Position numbers and translations under genes: made by a program
The notes under the pieces: model-generated
The model's input: the letters and a program-made list of their open reading frames with translations, nothing else
Database searches by the model: none
What the model was told of the DNA's origin: nothing
In this document: one piece after another, positions 55,966 to 64,000 of the stretch
How positions within the stretch are numbered: position 1 is the first letter of the stretch
How the letters are laid out: each line of letters begins with the position of its first letter
Source of the DNA: Lachnospiraceae bacterium
Lineage (GTDB): Bacteria > Bacillota > Clostridia > Lachnospirales > Lachnospiraceae
Length of the DNA stretch: 64,000 bases
Direction of reading: 5' to 3'
NCBI GenBank assembly: GCA_024403355.1
Contig: JAKSRW010000007.1
Location: 1 to 64,000, forward strand

Positions 55966-57185
55966 CTGAAGAATTAGGAGAGAAAATGTTAGCTGTTATA
56001 TTAAGTCCTTTATATTTTTTCGGAACATGGCTTATTGCTTTTATGTTCTGGCGCCTGCTGAAGGCTATTTCGGAAAAACTGAACAGAGGCGTGGTTAAGC
56101 TTGCCGTAGGTCTCGTTTTCGGACTGGCTTCCGCATTGCTGCCGATAGGATTCTTTCTTCCGGAGGGAAAAGTAAAGTATCTGCTTCAGCACTGGGGAAG
56201 TGCCTGGATGGGCTTTTTAATGTTTTCAATGGCACCTGCCTTTCTTTATCTGATTTACTGTCTTATTTGGAAAATATGCAAACGCAGAAACGGCGTGACG
56301 GAGGGCATGAAGCGTTCGAGAGTCGTGGCAATCGCGGCTGCAACTGTAGGTGCCGCATTTACGCTGATTGCAGGATTCGTGGGAATTGTTAATGCTACGA
56401 AGATTGAGACAACACGCTATTTTGTCACGGCTGAAAAAAAGTCGTCAAAGCTTGATGATTTAAAGATAGTGATGGCTGCGGATATGCATATGGGCGTGAA
56501 TATCGGTGTTCCTGAAATGCGGAAAATGCTTGCTTCGATTAATGCCTGCGAGCCGGATATTGTGGTATTCTGCGGTGATATTTTCGATAATAATTACGAA
56601 GCACTTGATGATCCGGAGGAGCTTAAAAGCATCCTGAAGTCCATAAAAAGTAAATATGGTGTATTTGCATGTTATGGCAATCATGATATAAAAGAGCCTG
56701 TGCTTGCGGGATTTACCTTCGATCCGGATGGAGTGAAGGAGAGCGACCCCAGAATGGATGCGCTTCTTGAAGAGGCGGGTGTAAAGCTGCTGATGGATGA
56801 GGCGGTATTGATTGATGACAGCTTTTATGTATACGGAAGACCTGATTACGCAAAGCCCGGCCGTGGTATTGCGCAGCGTAAGAGTGCAAAGGAGCTGATG
56901 GCAGAACTGGGGAGTGATTATCCGGTTATTGTGCTGGATCATGAGCCGCGGGAGCAGAAGGAGCTTGCAGAGGCCGGTGTAGATATTGACCTTTGCGGAC
57001 ATACTCATGACGGACAGATTTTTCCGGCGACCATTATTGTGAATCTGGTTTATGACAATGCGTACGGTTTAAAAAAATATGGGAATATGAGTAATATAGT
57101 TACTTCGGGTGTGGGTCTGTTCGGACCTTATATGAGAGTCGGAACAATTGCTGAGATTTGTGAGATTGAAGTCAGCTTTAAGTAA
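55962..57185 (+). CDS. Membrane-anchored metallophosphoesterase (YkuE-like)
   Basis: This 407-residue protein has four N-terminal TM segments (about 8-27, 45-65, 80-105 and 120-145), then a calcineurin-type phosphoesterase domain (about 165-400). The metal motifs are complete: AADMHMG (DxH), FCGDIFD (GDxxD), YGNHD (GNHD) and GHTHDGQIFP (GHxH). Relatives hydrolyse phosphodiesters or UDP-lipid precursors at the envelope; the substrate here is not known. It is translationally coupled to the DUF975-CmpB gene. Confidence 0.88.
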   Translation: MTEELGEKMLAVILSPLYFFGTWLIAFMFWRLLKAISEKLNRGVVKLAVGLVFGLASALLPIGFFLPEGKVKYLLQHWGSAWMGFLMFSMAPAFLYLIYCLIWKICKRRNGVTEGMKRSRVVAIAAATVGAAFTLIAGFVGIVNATKIETTRYFVTAEKKSSKLDDLKIVMAADMHMGVNIGVPEMRKMLASINACEPDIVVFCGDIFDNNYEALDDPEELKSILKSIKSKYGVFACYGNHDIKEPVLAGFTFDPDGVKESDPRMDALLEEAGVKLLMDEAVLIDDSFYVYGRPDYAKPGRGIAQRKSAKELMAELGSDYPVIVLDHEPREQKELAEAGVDIDLCGHTHDGQIFPATIIVNLVYDNAYGLKKYGNMSNIVTSGVGLFGPYMRVGTIAEICEIEVSFK

Positions 57186-57240
57186 TCAGGCAAAAATGCC
57201 TGATGAATCAATCTGCGGTTTTGTTGATTGATATTTTGAT
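57185..57240 (+). terminator. Two adjacent hairpins after the metallophosphoesterase
   Basis: ATCAGGCA-AAAA-TGCCTGAT is followed by ATCAATC...GATTGAT with ATTTTGATT. The second has the better tail. Intrinsic strength is uncertain. Confidence 0.45.
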
Positions 57241-57364
57241 TATTAGTTGATTTTTGGGCAAAAAGATGCTAAACTGTTAGTATAAGTATGCTATTCTGTC
57301 AGGGGTGTCGGCTTTTCTACCTCTGATACTAAAATACCTTACAAGGAAAGGCATGGATATTTCT

Positions 57365-60300
57365 ATGAAAAAGTGTATCTATTGTGGAAAGGAAAACCGT
57401 GATGGCGCAAATTTCTGCGTTGGTTGCGGCATTCCTTTGGGAACCTCGATGTATTCGGATCCCTCACTTGATCAGGTGGCTGAGCCTGTAAATGAATATT
57501 TGCAGAGTACGCCTGTTCAGCAGTTTGATAATACACAGACAATAAATGAGCAGCAGTATAGTGCCCCCGCAGAGGAGCAGCCTGTTTATACAGATCCTGC
57601 ATTTACCGCACCTGAATTTGAACAGCCGGTATATGAACAGCCGTTTAATACCGAGCCTGTTTATGAGCAGCCTGCGTTTGATGCGGCAGCACTTGAGCAG
57701 CCATTCTATACAGAGGCTACATATCAGCAGCCTGCAGCAGAGGAAGTACCTGCGTATACAGAACCTGCTTTCACAGAGCCCTTTTACACAGAACCTGTAT
57801 ATGAGCAGCCGGTATACGAGGAGCCTGCAGCAGAAGCGCCGGTATACACCGAACCTGTATACGAGGAGCCTGTAGCAGAAGCACCTGTCTACACCGAGCC
57901 GGTTTACGAGCAGCCGGTATATGAGGAGCCTGTAGCAGAAGAGCCTGTATACACAGAACCGGTTTATGAGCAGCCGGTATACGAGGAGCCTGTGGCAGAA
58001 GCACCTGTCTACACCGAGCCTGTATACGAGGAGCCTATTTACGAGGAGCCTGTAGCAGAAGCGCCGGTATACACAGAGCCGGTTTACGAGCAGCCGGTAT
58101 ATGAGGAGCCTGTAGCAGAAGCGCCGGTATATACAGAACCGGTATACGAGCAGCTGGTATATGAGGAGCCTGTAGAAGAAGCACCTGTCTACACCGAACC
58201 GGTATACGCAGAGTCTATTTACGAGGAGCCTGTAGCAGAAGCGCCGGTATACACAGAGCCGGTTTACGAGCAGCCGGTATATGAGGAGCCTGTAGCAGAA
58301 GCGCCGGTATATACAGAACCGGTATACGAGCAGCCGGTATATGAGGAGCCTGTAGAAGAAGCACCAGTATACACAGAGCCGGTTTACGAGCAGTCGGTAA
58401 ATGAGGAGCCTGTAGCAGAGGAAGCACCGGTATACACCGAACCGGTATATGAGGAGCCTGTAGCAGAAGAAGCACCCGTATATACAGAACCGGTATACGA
58501 GGAGCCTGTAGCAGAAGCACCTGTCTACACAGAGCCTGTATATGAGGAGCCGATAGCAGAAGAAGCACCGGTATATACAGAACCAGTATACGAGGAGCCC
58601 GTAGCAGAGGAAGCACCGGTATACACAGAACCTGCATACGAGGAGCCCGTATATGAGGAGCCTGTAGCAGAAGAAACATCTGCGTACACAGAACCTGTAT
58701 ACGAGGAGCCCGTAGAAGAAGCACCGATATACACAGCACCTGTATACACCGAGCCTGCGGTTCAGCCTCAGGAAGCAGCCCATTTTGATCCTGCGGAGGA
58801 GCAGGAGACGATGGCAGCAATCGGAGCCATCTATGGTAATGTTGAAAAGATTGGTTCTGAAGCCGGTATTGCATATAAGGTATACAGCAATGACCTTCAG
58901 AAATCACTTGTAATAAAGAGAGTTCATACTCAGATTGAAAATATCAATAACATGCAGAAGGAAGTAGAAAAGATGAAGCAGATTCATCACAAGTCTCTTC
59001 CTCAGGTTATTGATTATGTACAGATTGGCGGCAATATTTATTCCGTAATGGAATATATTGAAGGTAAGTCCCTTTACAGCCTTGTTAAGGCTAATACAAA
59101 GTTTTCGGAGAAGCAGGTTAGAAATTGGGCTGAGCAGGTCAGTGATGCACTCACATATCTTCACTCATTCAAGCCCAGAGTCATTCATGCGGATATTAAG
59201 GCATCAAACATCATTCTGGCAGCAGACAACAGAGTTGTGCTTACAGACTTTAACCCTGAGATTTCAGATGCAAACGGTGCGCATGTAATCGGATATACCG
59301 ATGGTTATGCTCCGCCTGAGCAGTATGAATTTAAGTCGGCAAATGTTTATTCAGGCACAAGTCGTTATGATGACAAGTATTCAAAGACAATTTCAACATA
59401 TCCGGATGGTGTTTACACCGCTCAGACAGGTACAACCTATGAGGCATCAAGCCGTGCTTATTCGGTAGTAGATGAGCGTTCCGATATTTACAATTTCGGT
59501 GCGGCCTTCTATTTTGTGCTCACAGGAAAGACACCTGAGCCTTCGATTGACACCGTAACTCCTATTGACAAGACCGGAGTAAAGATAAGTGCACCTCTTG
59601 CAAACATTGTTAAGAAGTGTATGGAAAAGGATCCAAAGAAGCGTTATCAGTCAGCAGGTGAGCTTCACCGTGCACTTAAGGGTTCGGGAGCAAAGAAGCT
59701 TTTACTTATTCTCCTTCCCTTTATTATCGTAATAGCGGGACTTGGAATTGGCTGGTACTGTTTTGGAGATTCCATCCAGAGCATGTTCAGCGACAAGGGC
59801 AAGCCTAATATCGTAAATGGTAAGGACAACCTTTCAAACGATAAGTATGCGGATGCAGGCAAGCCTGATTCAACAGGAATAACAGATGCACCTGCTATCA
59901 CACTTGCACCTGACGATGGAGATATTACAACACCCGACGGTGGAGACAATACAGATGTAACAACACCCGACGGCGGAGATAATACAGACGTAACAACACC
60001 CGACGGCGGAGATGGTACAGATGTAACAACACCTGACGGAACAGATTCCGCTGAAGCGGTAACACCCGCTATTGGCGGTGATTCAGAACAGACACCCGGT
60101 GACGGGGACAACGACGGACAGGCAGCTCTGCCCGGCGAGGGAGAAGGAACAGAAGAGCCTACAGCAACACCTAAGCCTGTAGTAATAATTCCTCCGCCTC
60201 CTACAATGACGGTAACACCGAAGCCCACAGTGGTAATTCCGCCACCTCCTACGATGACGGTAACACCGAAGCCCACAGTGGTAATTCCGCCACCCCCTAC

Positions 60301-61387
60301 AATTACGATTACCCCGAAGCCTACAGTGGTAATTCCGCCACCCCCTACAATTACTGTTACAGCCAAGCCTACAGCAACACCGGCTCCTACGGCTACATTA
60401 GCGCCCACGGCTACTGCTAAGCCTACAGCTACGGCAACACCGAAGCCTACAGCTACAGTGACACCTAAGCCCACGGCGACACCCAGACCCACGGCAACCC
60501 CCAGGCCTACAGCAACACCCAGACCTACGGCAACACCGAAGCCTACACCTAAGCCCACGGCAACGCCCAAGCCTACAGCAACACCTAAGCCTACGGCGAC
60601 ACCCAAGCCTACAGCTACTCCTTCATTAAGCAAGTCAACCTATACTGAGAACATTGTAGGTTTTGAGCTTTCAGACGGAAGTCAGAAGAACTACAATCTT
60701 GCAAAGAGTACTGTATTTGATGACCTTAAGGCTTCAAAGGTTTCATATGTTTACCTTGGAGGATATCCTACCAATCTTGTAACAGATGATACTACACTTG
60801 CTAAGCTTGAAAAGTCAAAGGCCTTCGGCAGCGACGGTATCGGTGAAATTGGCGGTGTATTATACAAGAAGGTTAAATATCAGTATGCAACAACCGTTAC
60901 AGATACGCTTTACTTCAAGTTTGCTCCTATCAAGTGGCAGGTAGTAAGTGTATCGGGAAATAATGTAACACTTATTGCAGACAAGATTATTGACTATATG
61001 AAGTTTGATGATTCGTCAGCTGCTTCATGGTCAGGAAGTGCACTGAACTCATGGCTCGGCCAGACCTTTAAGTCGATTGCATTTACAAGCAGTGAGAAGA
61101 AGATTATCAACGGTAATTCTTCACTAATGTCCGTATCTGATGCACAGAGCAAGACATTCACAAAGAAGGCTGCTTATACCGCATATGCCCAGATGAACAG
61201 AAACTTCGGAAACGGTCAGAATTATGACAATCCTGTTCCTGCAATCTGGTGGCTCAAGTCAAATGATATCAGCTCAAGTGCTGCAAAGGCACCCTATGTT
61301 GACGGAAGCGGTTCCGTACTGGTAGGCGGTCTTTCAGTATCAAGCAAGCAGGGTGTAAGACCCGTAATTACTATCACAATTGATTAA
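57365..61387 (+). CDS. Giant zinc-ribbon, atypical Ser/Thr kinase, DUF6273 membrane receptor (paralogue 2)
   Basis: This protein of about 1340 residues has the same order of parts as the product of 48368. They are a zinc ribbon (CIYCGKENRDGANFCVGCG), about 440 residues of VYTEPVYEEPVAEAP repeats and a kinase domain (about 491-775). Then come a TM segment (about 780-800), a Gly/Asp/Thr-rich and TPKPTAT linker, and a DUF6273-like outer domain (about 1095-1340). Kinase motifs are LVIKRV, HADIKASN and DFN (Asp628), with the same 50-residue activation-segment insertion. The N-terminal repeat is unrelated to that of paralogue 1, so the linkers diverged while both end domains were kept. ATG 57353 in GGAAAGGCATGGATATTTCT is the leader codon. 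Confidence 0.87.
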   Translation: MKKCIYCGKENRDGANFCVGCGIPLGTSMYSDPSLDQVAEPVNEYLQSTPVQQFDNTQTINEQQYSAPAEEQPVYTDPAFTAPEFEQPVYEQPFNTEPVYEQPAFDAAALEQPFYTEATYQQPAAEEVPAYTEPAFTEPFYTEPVYEQPVYEEPAAEAPVYTEPVYEEPVAEAPVYTEPVYEQPVYEEPVAEEPVYTEPVYEQPVYEEPVAEAPVYTEPVYEEPIYEEPVAEAPVYTEPVYEQPVYEEPVAEAPVYTEPVYEQLVYEEPVEEAPVYTEPVYAESIYEEPVAEAPVYTEPVYEQPVYEEPVAEAPVYTEPVYEQPVYEEPVEEAPVYTEPVYEQSVNEEPVAEEAPVYTEPVYEEPVAEEAPVYTEPVYEEPVAEAPVYTEPVYEEPIAEEAPVYTEPVYEEPVAEEAPVYTEPAYEEPVYEEPVAEETSAYTEPVYEEPVEEAPIYTAPVYTEPAVQPQEAAHFDPAEEQETMAAIGAIYGNVEKIGSEAGIAYKVYSNDLQKSLVIKRVHTQIENINNMQKEVEKMKQIHHKSLPQVIDYVQIGGNIYSVMEYIEGKSLYSLVKANTKFSEKQVRNWAEQVSDALTYLHSFKPRVIHADIKASNIILAADNRVVLTDFNPEISDANGAHVIGYTDGYAPPEQYEFKSANVYSGTSRYDDKYSKTISTYPDGVYTAQTGTTYEASSRAYSVVDERSDIYNFGAAFYFVLTGKTPEPSIDTVTPIDKTGVKISAPLANIVKKCMEKDPKKRYQSAGELHRALKGSGAKKLLLILLPFIIVIAGLGIGWYCFGDSIQSMFSDKGKPNIVNGKDNLSNDKYADAGKPDSTGITDAPAITLAPDDGDITTPDGGDNTDVTTPDGGDNTDVTTPDGGDGTDVTTPDGTDSAEAVTPAIGGDSEQTPGDGDNDGQAALPGEGEGTEEPTATPKPVVIIPPPPTMTVTPKPTVVIPPPPTMTVTPKPTVVIPPPPTITITPKPTVVIPPPPTITVTAKPTATPAPTATLAPTATAKPTATATPKPTATVTPKPTATPRPTATPRPTATPRPTATPKPTPKPTATPKPTATPKPTATPKPTATPSLSKSTYTENIVGFELSDGSQKNYNLAKSTVFDDLKASKVSYVYLGGYPTNLVTDDTTLAKLEKSKAFGSDGIGEIGGVLYKKVKYQYATTVTDTLYFKFAPIKWQVVSVSGNNVTLIADKIIDYMKFDDSSAASWSGSALNSWLGQTFKSIAFTSSEKKIINGNSSLMSVSDAQSKTFTKKAAYTAYAQMNRNFGNGQNYDNPVPAIWWLKSNDISSSAAKAPYVDGSGSVLVGGLSVSSKQGVRPVITITID
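57780..58760 (+). repeat. 60-bp coding repeats with a 180-bp higher-order duplication
   Basis: The basic unit is about 60 bp encoding VYTEPVYEQPVYEEPVAEAP. Bases 58021-58200 and 58201-58380 are near-identical 180-bp blocks (for example 58081-58140 equals 58261-58320). The later units switch to a 48-bp form (VYTEPVYEEPVAEEAP). Confidence 0.88.
59929..60620 (+). repeat. Linker repeats in kinase receptor 2
   Basis: Three types follow each other: 33-bp units encoding TTPDGGDNTDV (from 59929), 48-bp units encoding IPPPPTMTVTPKPTVV (about 60189-60360), and short TPKPTA units to about 60620. Confidence 0.85.
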
Positions 61388-61395
61388 TTCATTGC

Positions 61396-61419
61396 CTGCC
61401 CCGTTTAATAGCGGGGCAG
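61396..61419 (+). terminator. Hairpin between kinase receptor 2 and metK
   Basis: CTGCCCCG pairs with CGGGGCAG around an 8-nt loop; a T8 run lies about 20 nt downstream rather than directly after it. Confidence 0.45.
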
Positions 61420-61461
61420 AAATGGCGTTATAAAGTATTTTTTTTGAAAGGGTAATTCAGA

Positions 61462-62691
61462 ATGGAAAAGTTTTTATTTACATCAGAATCTGTAACAGAA
61501 GGACATCCTGACAAAGTCTGCGATCAGATTTCAGATGCAATCCTTGACGCTCTTATTGAGCAGGACCCCTACAGCCGTGTAGCCTGTGAAACAGCCTGCA
61601 CAACAGGACTTGTTCTGGTAATGGGTGAAATTACAACAAAGGGTTATGTAGATATTCAGAAGACAGTACGTGATACGTTACGCGAAATCGGTTATACAAG
61701 AGCAAAGTACGGCTTCGATGCAGATACCTGCGGAGTAATCGTAGCACTTGATGAGCAGTCATCAGATATCGCCATGGGTGTAAACGTTGCACTCGAGGCA
61801 AAGGATGATTGCGGTAATACACTTGATGATGAGGCAGCTCTCAAGGCTAAATGCGCAGACGCAGATATTGACAATGTCGGTGCCGGTGATCAGGGTATGA
61901 TGTTCGGTTACGCAACAAACGAGACTCCCGAGTTAATGCCTTATTCATTATCTATGGCTCATAAGCTTACAAAGCAGCTTGCGAAGGTTCGTAAGGATGG
62001 CACACTTGCATATGTTCGTCCCGACGGAAAATCACAGGTTACAGTGGAGTATGATGAGAATGGAAAGCCTTTCAGAATCGAGGCTATCGTAGTTTCAACC
62101 CAGCATGATCCCGAGGTTACTCAGGAGCAGATTCATAAGGATATCAGAAAATATGTTATTGATGCGGTTATTCCCGCGGAGATGATCGATAATGATACAA
62201 AGATTTATATTAATCCCACCGGACGTTTTGTAATCGGCGGACCTAACGGTGACAGCGGACTTACCGGACGAAAGATTATCGTAGATACCTACGGTGGTGC
62301 GGCACCTCACGGCGGCGGAGCATTTTCAGGCAAGGATCCGACAAAGGTTGACCGTTCGGCCTGCTATGCGGCACGTTATGTGGCAAAGAATATTGTTGCG
62401 GCCGGTCTTGCGGACAAGTGCCAGATTCAGGTTTCATATGCAATCGGTGTTGCGGAGCCTACATCAATCAATGTAAACAGCTTCGGCACAGGCAGGCTTT
62501 CCGATTCAAAGCTTCTTGAAATCATCCGTGAGAACTTCGACCTTCGTCCCGCAGGCATTATCAAGATGCTTGACCTCAGACGTCCTATCTACAAGCAGAC
62601 AGCAAGCTACGGTCACTTCGGACGTGATGATCTTAAGCTTCCCTGGGAGCAGACCGATAAGGCGGAAGCTCTTAAGAAATATTTAGGTTAA
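61462..62691 (+). CDS. metK: S-adenosylmethionine synthetase
   Basis: This 409-residue enzyme makes S-adenosylmethionine from methionine and ATP. Family signatures are [21 protein letters not shown] at the start, [12 protein letters not shown] near 133 and the phosphate loop [16 protein letters not shown] near 285. The RBS is GAAAGGGTAATTCAGA. The 75-bp upstream gap holds only a hairpin; there is no room for a SAM riboswitch. Confidence 0.97.
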   Translation: MEKFLFTSESVTEGHPDKVCDQISDAILDALIEQDPYSRVACETACTTGLVLVMGEITTKGYVDIQKTVRDTLREIGYTRAKYGFDADTCGVIVALDEQSSDIAMGVNVALEAKDDCGNTLDDEAALKAKCADADIDNVGAGDQGMMFGYATNETPELMPYSLSMAHKLTKQLAKVRKDGTLAYVRPDGKSQVTVEYDENGKPFRIEAIVVSTQHDPEVTQEQIHKDIRKYVIDAVIPAEMIDNDTKIYINPTGRFVIGGPNGDSGLTGRKIIVDTYGGAAPHGGGAFSGKDPTKVDRSACYAARYVAKNIVAAGLADKCQIQVSYAIGVAEPTSINVNSFGTGRLSDSKLLEIIRENFDLRPAGIIKMLDLRRPIYKQTASYGHFGRDDLKLPWEQTDKAEALKKYLG

Positions 62692-62756
62692 TTATATAGG
62701 ACGGCAGATTGGAATTCTGCGGCAAAAATCAGTGTAATAAAAATAGGAGAAATAAA

Positions 62757-64000
62757 ATGGCAGACGATAAGAAAATGGTTGAGGCAATTACCTCTATGCA
62801 GGAGGATTTTGCCCAGTGGTATACAGATATTGTTATTAAGGCAGAGCTTATTGATTATTCAAGCGTTAAGGGCTGTATGGTAATCAAGCCTGCAGGCTAT
62901 GCAATCTGGGAGCTTATCCAGAAGCAGCTTGATGAGCGTTTTAAGGCAACAGGCGTAGAGAACGTTTACATGCCTATGTTCATTCCCGAGTCACTTCTTG
63001 AGAGAGAGAAGGACCATGTAGAGGGCTTTGCACCTGAGGTTGCATGGGTTACACACGGCGGTCTTGAGCCTCTTGAGGAGCGTCTTTGCGTTCGCCCCAC
63101 ATCAGAGACATTATTCTGTGACCTTTACAGAAATATCGTACATTCATACAGAGACCTTCCCAAGGTATATAACCAGTGGTGCAGCGTAGTTCGTTGGGAG
63201 AAGACAACCCGTCCTTTCCTTCGTTCACGTGAGTTCTTATGGCAGGAGGGTCATACAGCACATGCTACAGCTGAAGAGGCAGAGGCACGTACAGAGCAGA
63301 TGCTTAACCTTTATGCGGATTTCTGCGAGCAGGTACTTGCTATGCCTGTTGTAAGAGGCCGTAAGACTGACAAGGAGAAGTTCGCCGGTGCAGAGGCTAC
63401 ATATACAATCGAGGCTCTTATGCATGACGGTAAGGCTCTTCAGTCAGGTACAAGCCACAATTTCGGTGACGGCTTTGCAAAGGCATTTGATATTCAGTAT
63501 ACAGATAAGGATAACAAGCTTCACCATGTATATCAGACCTCATGGGGTATGACAACACGTCTTATCGGCGCTATTATCATGGTTCACGGTGATGATTCGG
63601 GTCTTAAGCTTCCTCCCATGGTGGCACCTGTTCAGACCGTAATTATTCCTATCATGCAGAATAAGGAAGGCGTTCTTGATAAGGCCAACGAAATTAAGGA
63701 GAAGCTTATCGCCGCAGGCGTAAGAGTAAAGCTTGATGATACAGACAAGCGTCCCGGCTTCAAGTTCTCTGAGCAGGAGATGCGCGGCTTCCCTACAAGA
63801 ATCGAAATCGGTCCCAAGGATATCGAGGCAGGCACATGCGTAGTTGTTCGCCGTGATACCCGTGAGAAGATTGTTGTTGCTATTGATGAGGTTGCTGTAA
63901 AGCTTCCCGAGATTTTAGCTGACATTCAGAAGAGCATGCTCGAGACAGCAAGAGAGCATCGTGATGCACATACCTACAGTGCCGTAACTTATGATGAGTT
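62757..64000 (+). CDS. proS: Prolyl-tRNA synthetase, archaeal/eukaryotic-like (class 3), partial
   Basis: The reading frame starts at ATG 62757 behind AGGAGAAATAAA and stays open to the window edge (about 414 codons; the 3' end is missing). Class II motifs are present: [41 protein letters not shown], and [14 protein letters not shown]. There is no insertion (editing) domain between motifs 2 and 3, which fits the short ProS3 form rather than the usual bacterial ProS1. It lies 65 bp after metK. Confidence 0.95.
   Translation, partial: MADDKKMVEAITSMQEDFAQWYTDIVIKAELIDYSSVKGCMVIKPAGYAIWELIQKQLDERFKATGVENVYMPMFIPESLLEREKDHVEGFAPEVAWVTHGGLEPLEERLCVRPTSETLFCDLYRNIVHSYRDLPKVYNQWCSVVRWEKTTRPFLRSREFLWQEGHTAHATAEEAEARTEQMLNLYADFCEQVLAMPVVRGRKTDKEKFAGAEATYTIEALMHDGKALQSGTSHNFGDGFAKAFDIQYTDKDNKLHHVYQTSWGMTTRLIGAIIMVHGDDSGLKLPPMVAPVQTVIIPIMQNKEGVLDKANEIKEKLIAAGVRVKLDDTDKRPGFKFSEQEMRGFPTRIEIGPKDIEAGTCVVVRRDTREKIVVAIDEVAVKLPEILADIQKSMLETAREHRDAHTYSAVTYDE

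Noticed and set aside
57780..58760. CRISPR array
   Set aside because: Repeats are in frame, contiguous and encode protein; there are no unique spacers or cas genes.
57464..58783. 439-residue open frame on the minus strand
   Set aside because: It is the antisense of the VYTEP repeats; its Cys/Arg/Leu-rich composition is a shadow of repetitive codons and it has no ribosome binding site.
59665..60633. 322-residue minus-strand frame rich in Gly and Val
   Set aside because: Antisense of the TPKPTAT linker; pure low-complexity shadow.
61388..61461. SAM riboswitch upstream of metK
   Set aside because: Only 74 bp, containing one hairpin without SAM-I, II or III core elements.

Overview
The window looks like chromosome from a Lachnospiraceae-type Clostridium (low- to mid-GC Firmicutes). 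The basis is tRNA-dependent T-box leaders on aminoacyl-tRNA synthetase genes, a tig-clpP-clpX-engB-DUF4364 run, many lipoproteins and membrane proteins with Thr/Pro/Ala-rich linkers, and AGGAGG ribosome binding sites. Genus and species cannot be fixed from the sequence alone. All assignments come from reading motifs; no database search was run.

Layout. 1-340: tRNA-Leu(UAG) on the minus strand followed by two tRNA-Leu-derived structured repeats and a terminator. 345-8677: a GHL6-type glycoside hydrolase (minus), then a small unknown protein, an unknown membrane protein, a secreted subtilisin-like protease and a LuxR-type large ATPase regulator. 8696-16739: ileS behind an Ile T-box, an unknown lipoprotein, and glycogen phosphorylase. 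16749-20465: an NAD salvage operon (nrtR-nadE-pncB-pncA) with three evenly spaced dyads at the promoter that look like NrtR operators. 20497-24840: a DJ-1/PfpI protein and an HExxH lipoprotein (minus), then a zinc-ribbon/Pro-Ala-repeat membrane protein. 24896-29647: tig, clpP, clpX, engB and a DUF4364 regulator. 29763-32480: an unknown 585-residue protein and a GNAT acetyltransferase. 32615-37818 (minus): hflK-hflC, a PEGA-domain membrane protein and cca, with a 189-bp palindromic-end element upstream of cca. 38284-43062: a lipoprotein version of trigger factor, valS behind a Val T-box, and a small membrane protein.

43.2-61.4 kb is the most unusual part. It sits between housekeeping genes (valS on one side, metK and proS on the other). 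The first block encodes a three-TM membrane protein with a discoidin/NADase-type glycan-binding-like outer domain, a zinc-ribbon GTPase resembling the 'double-GTPase 2' family, and a partner resembling GTPase-associated protein 1 (GAP1). After a strong terminator come two paralogous giant receptors. Each has a zinc ribbon, a long repeat region, an atypical Ser/Thr kinase domain (HAD and DFN motifs), one TM segment, a Thr/Pro linker and a DUF6273-like C-terminal domain. They flank a DUF975-CmpB fusion membrane protein and a membrane metallophosphoesterase. I infer an envelope-sensing and signalling island; its function is unproven.

A genome-style signature runs through the window: at least eleven genes start behind a shared leader of the form GAAAGGCATGGTTATA-ATG. 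It has an AUG one or two bases after the purine-rich core, either in frame 12 bases before the likely start or opening a short overlapping reading frame.
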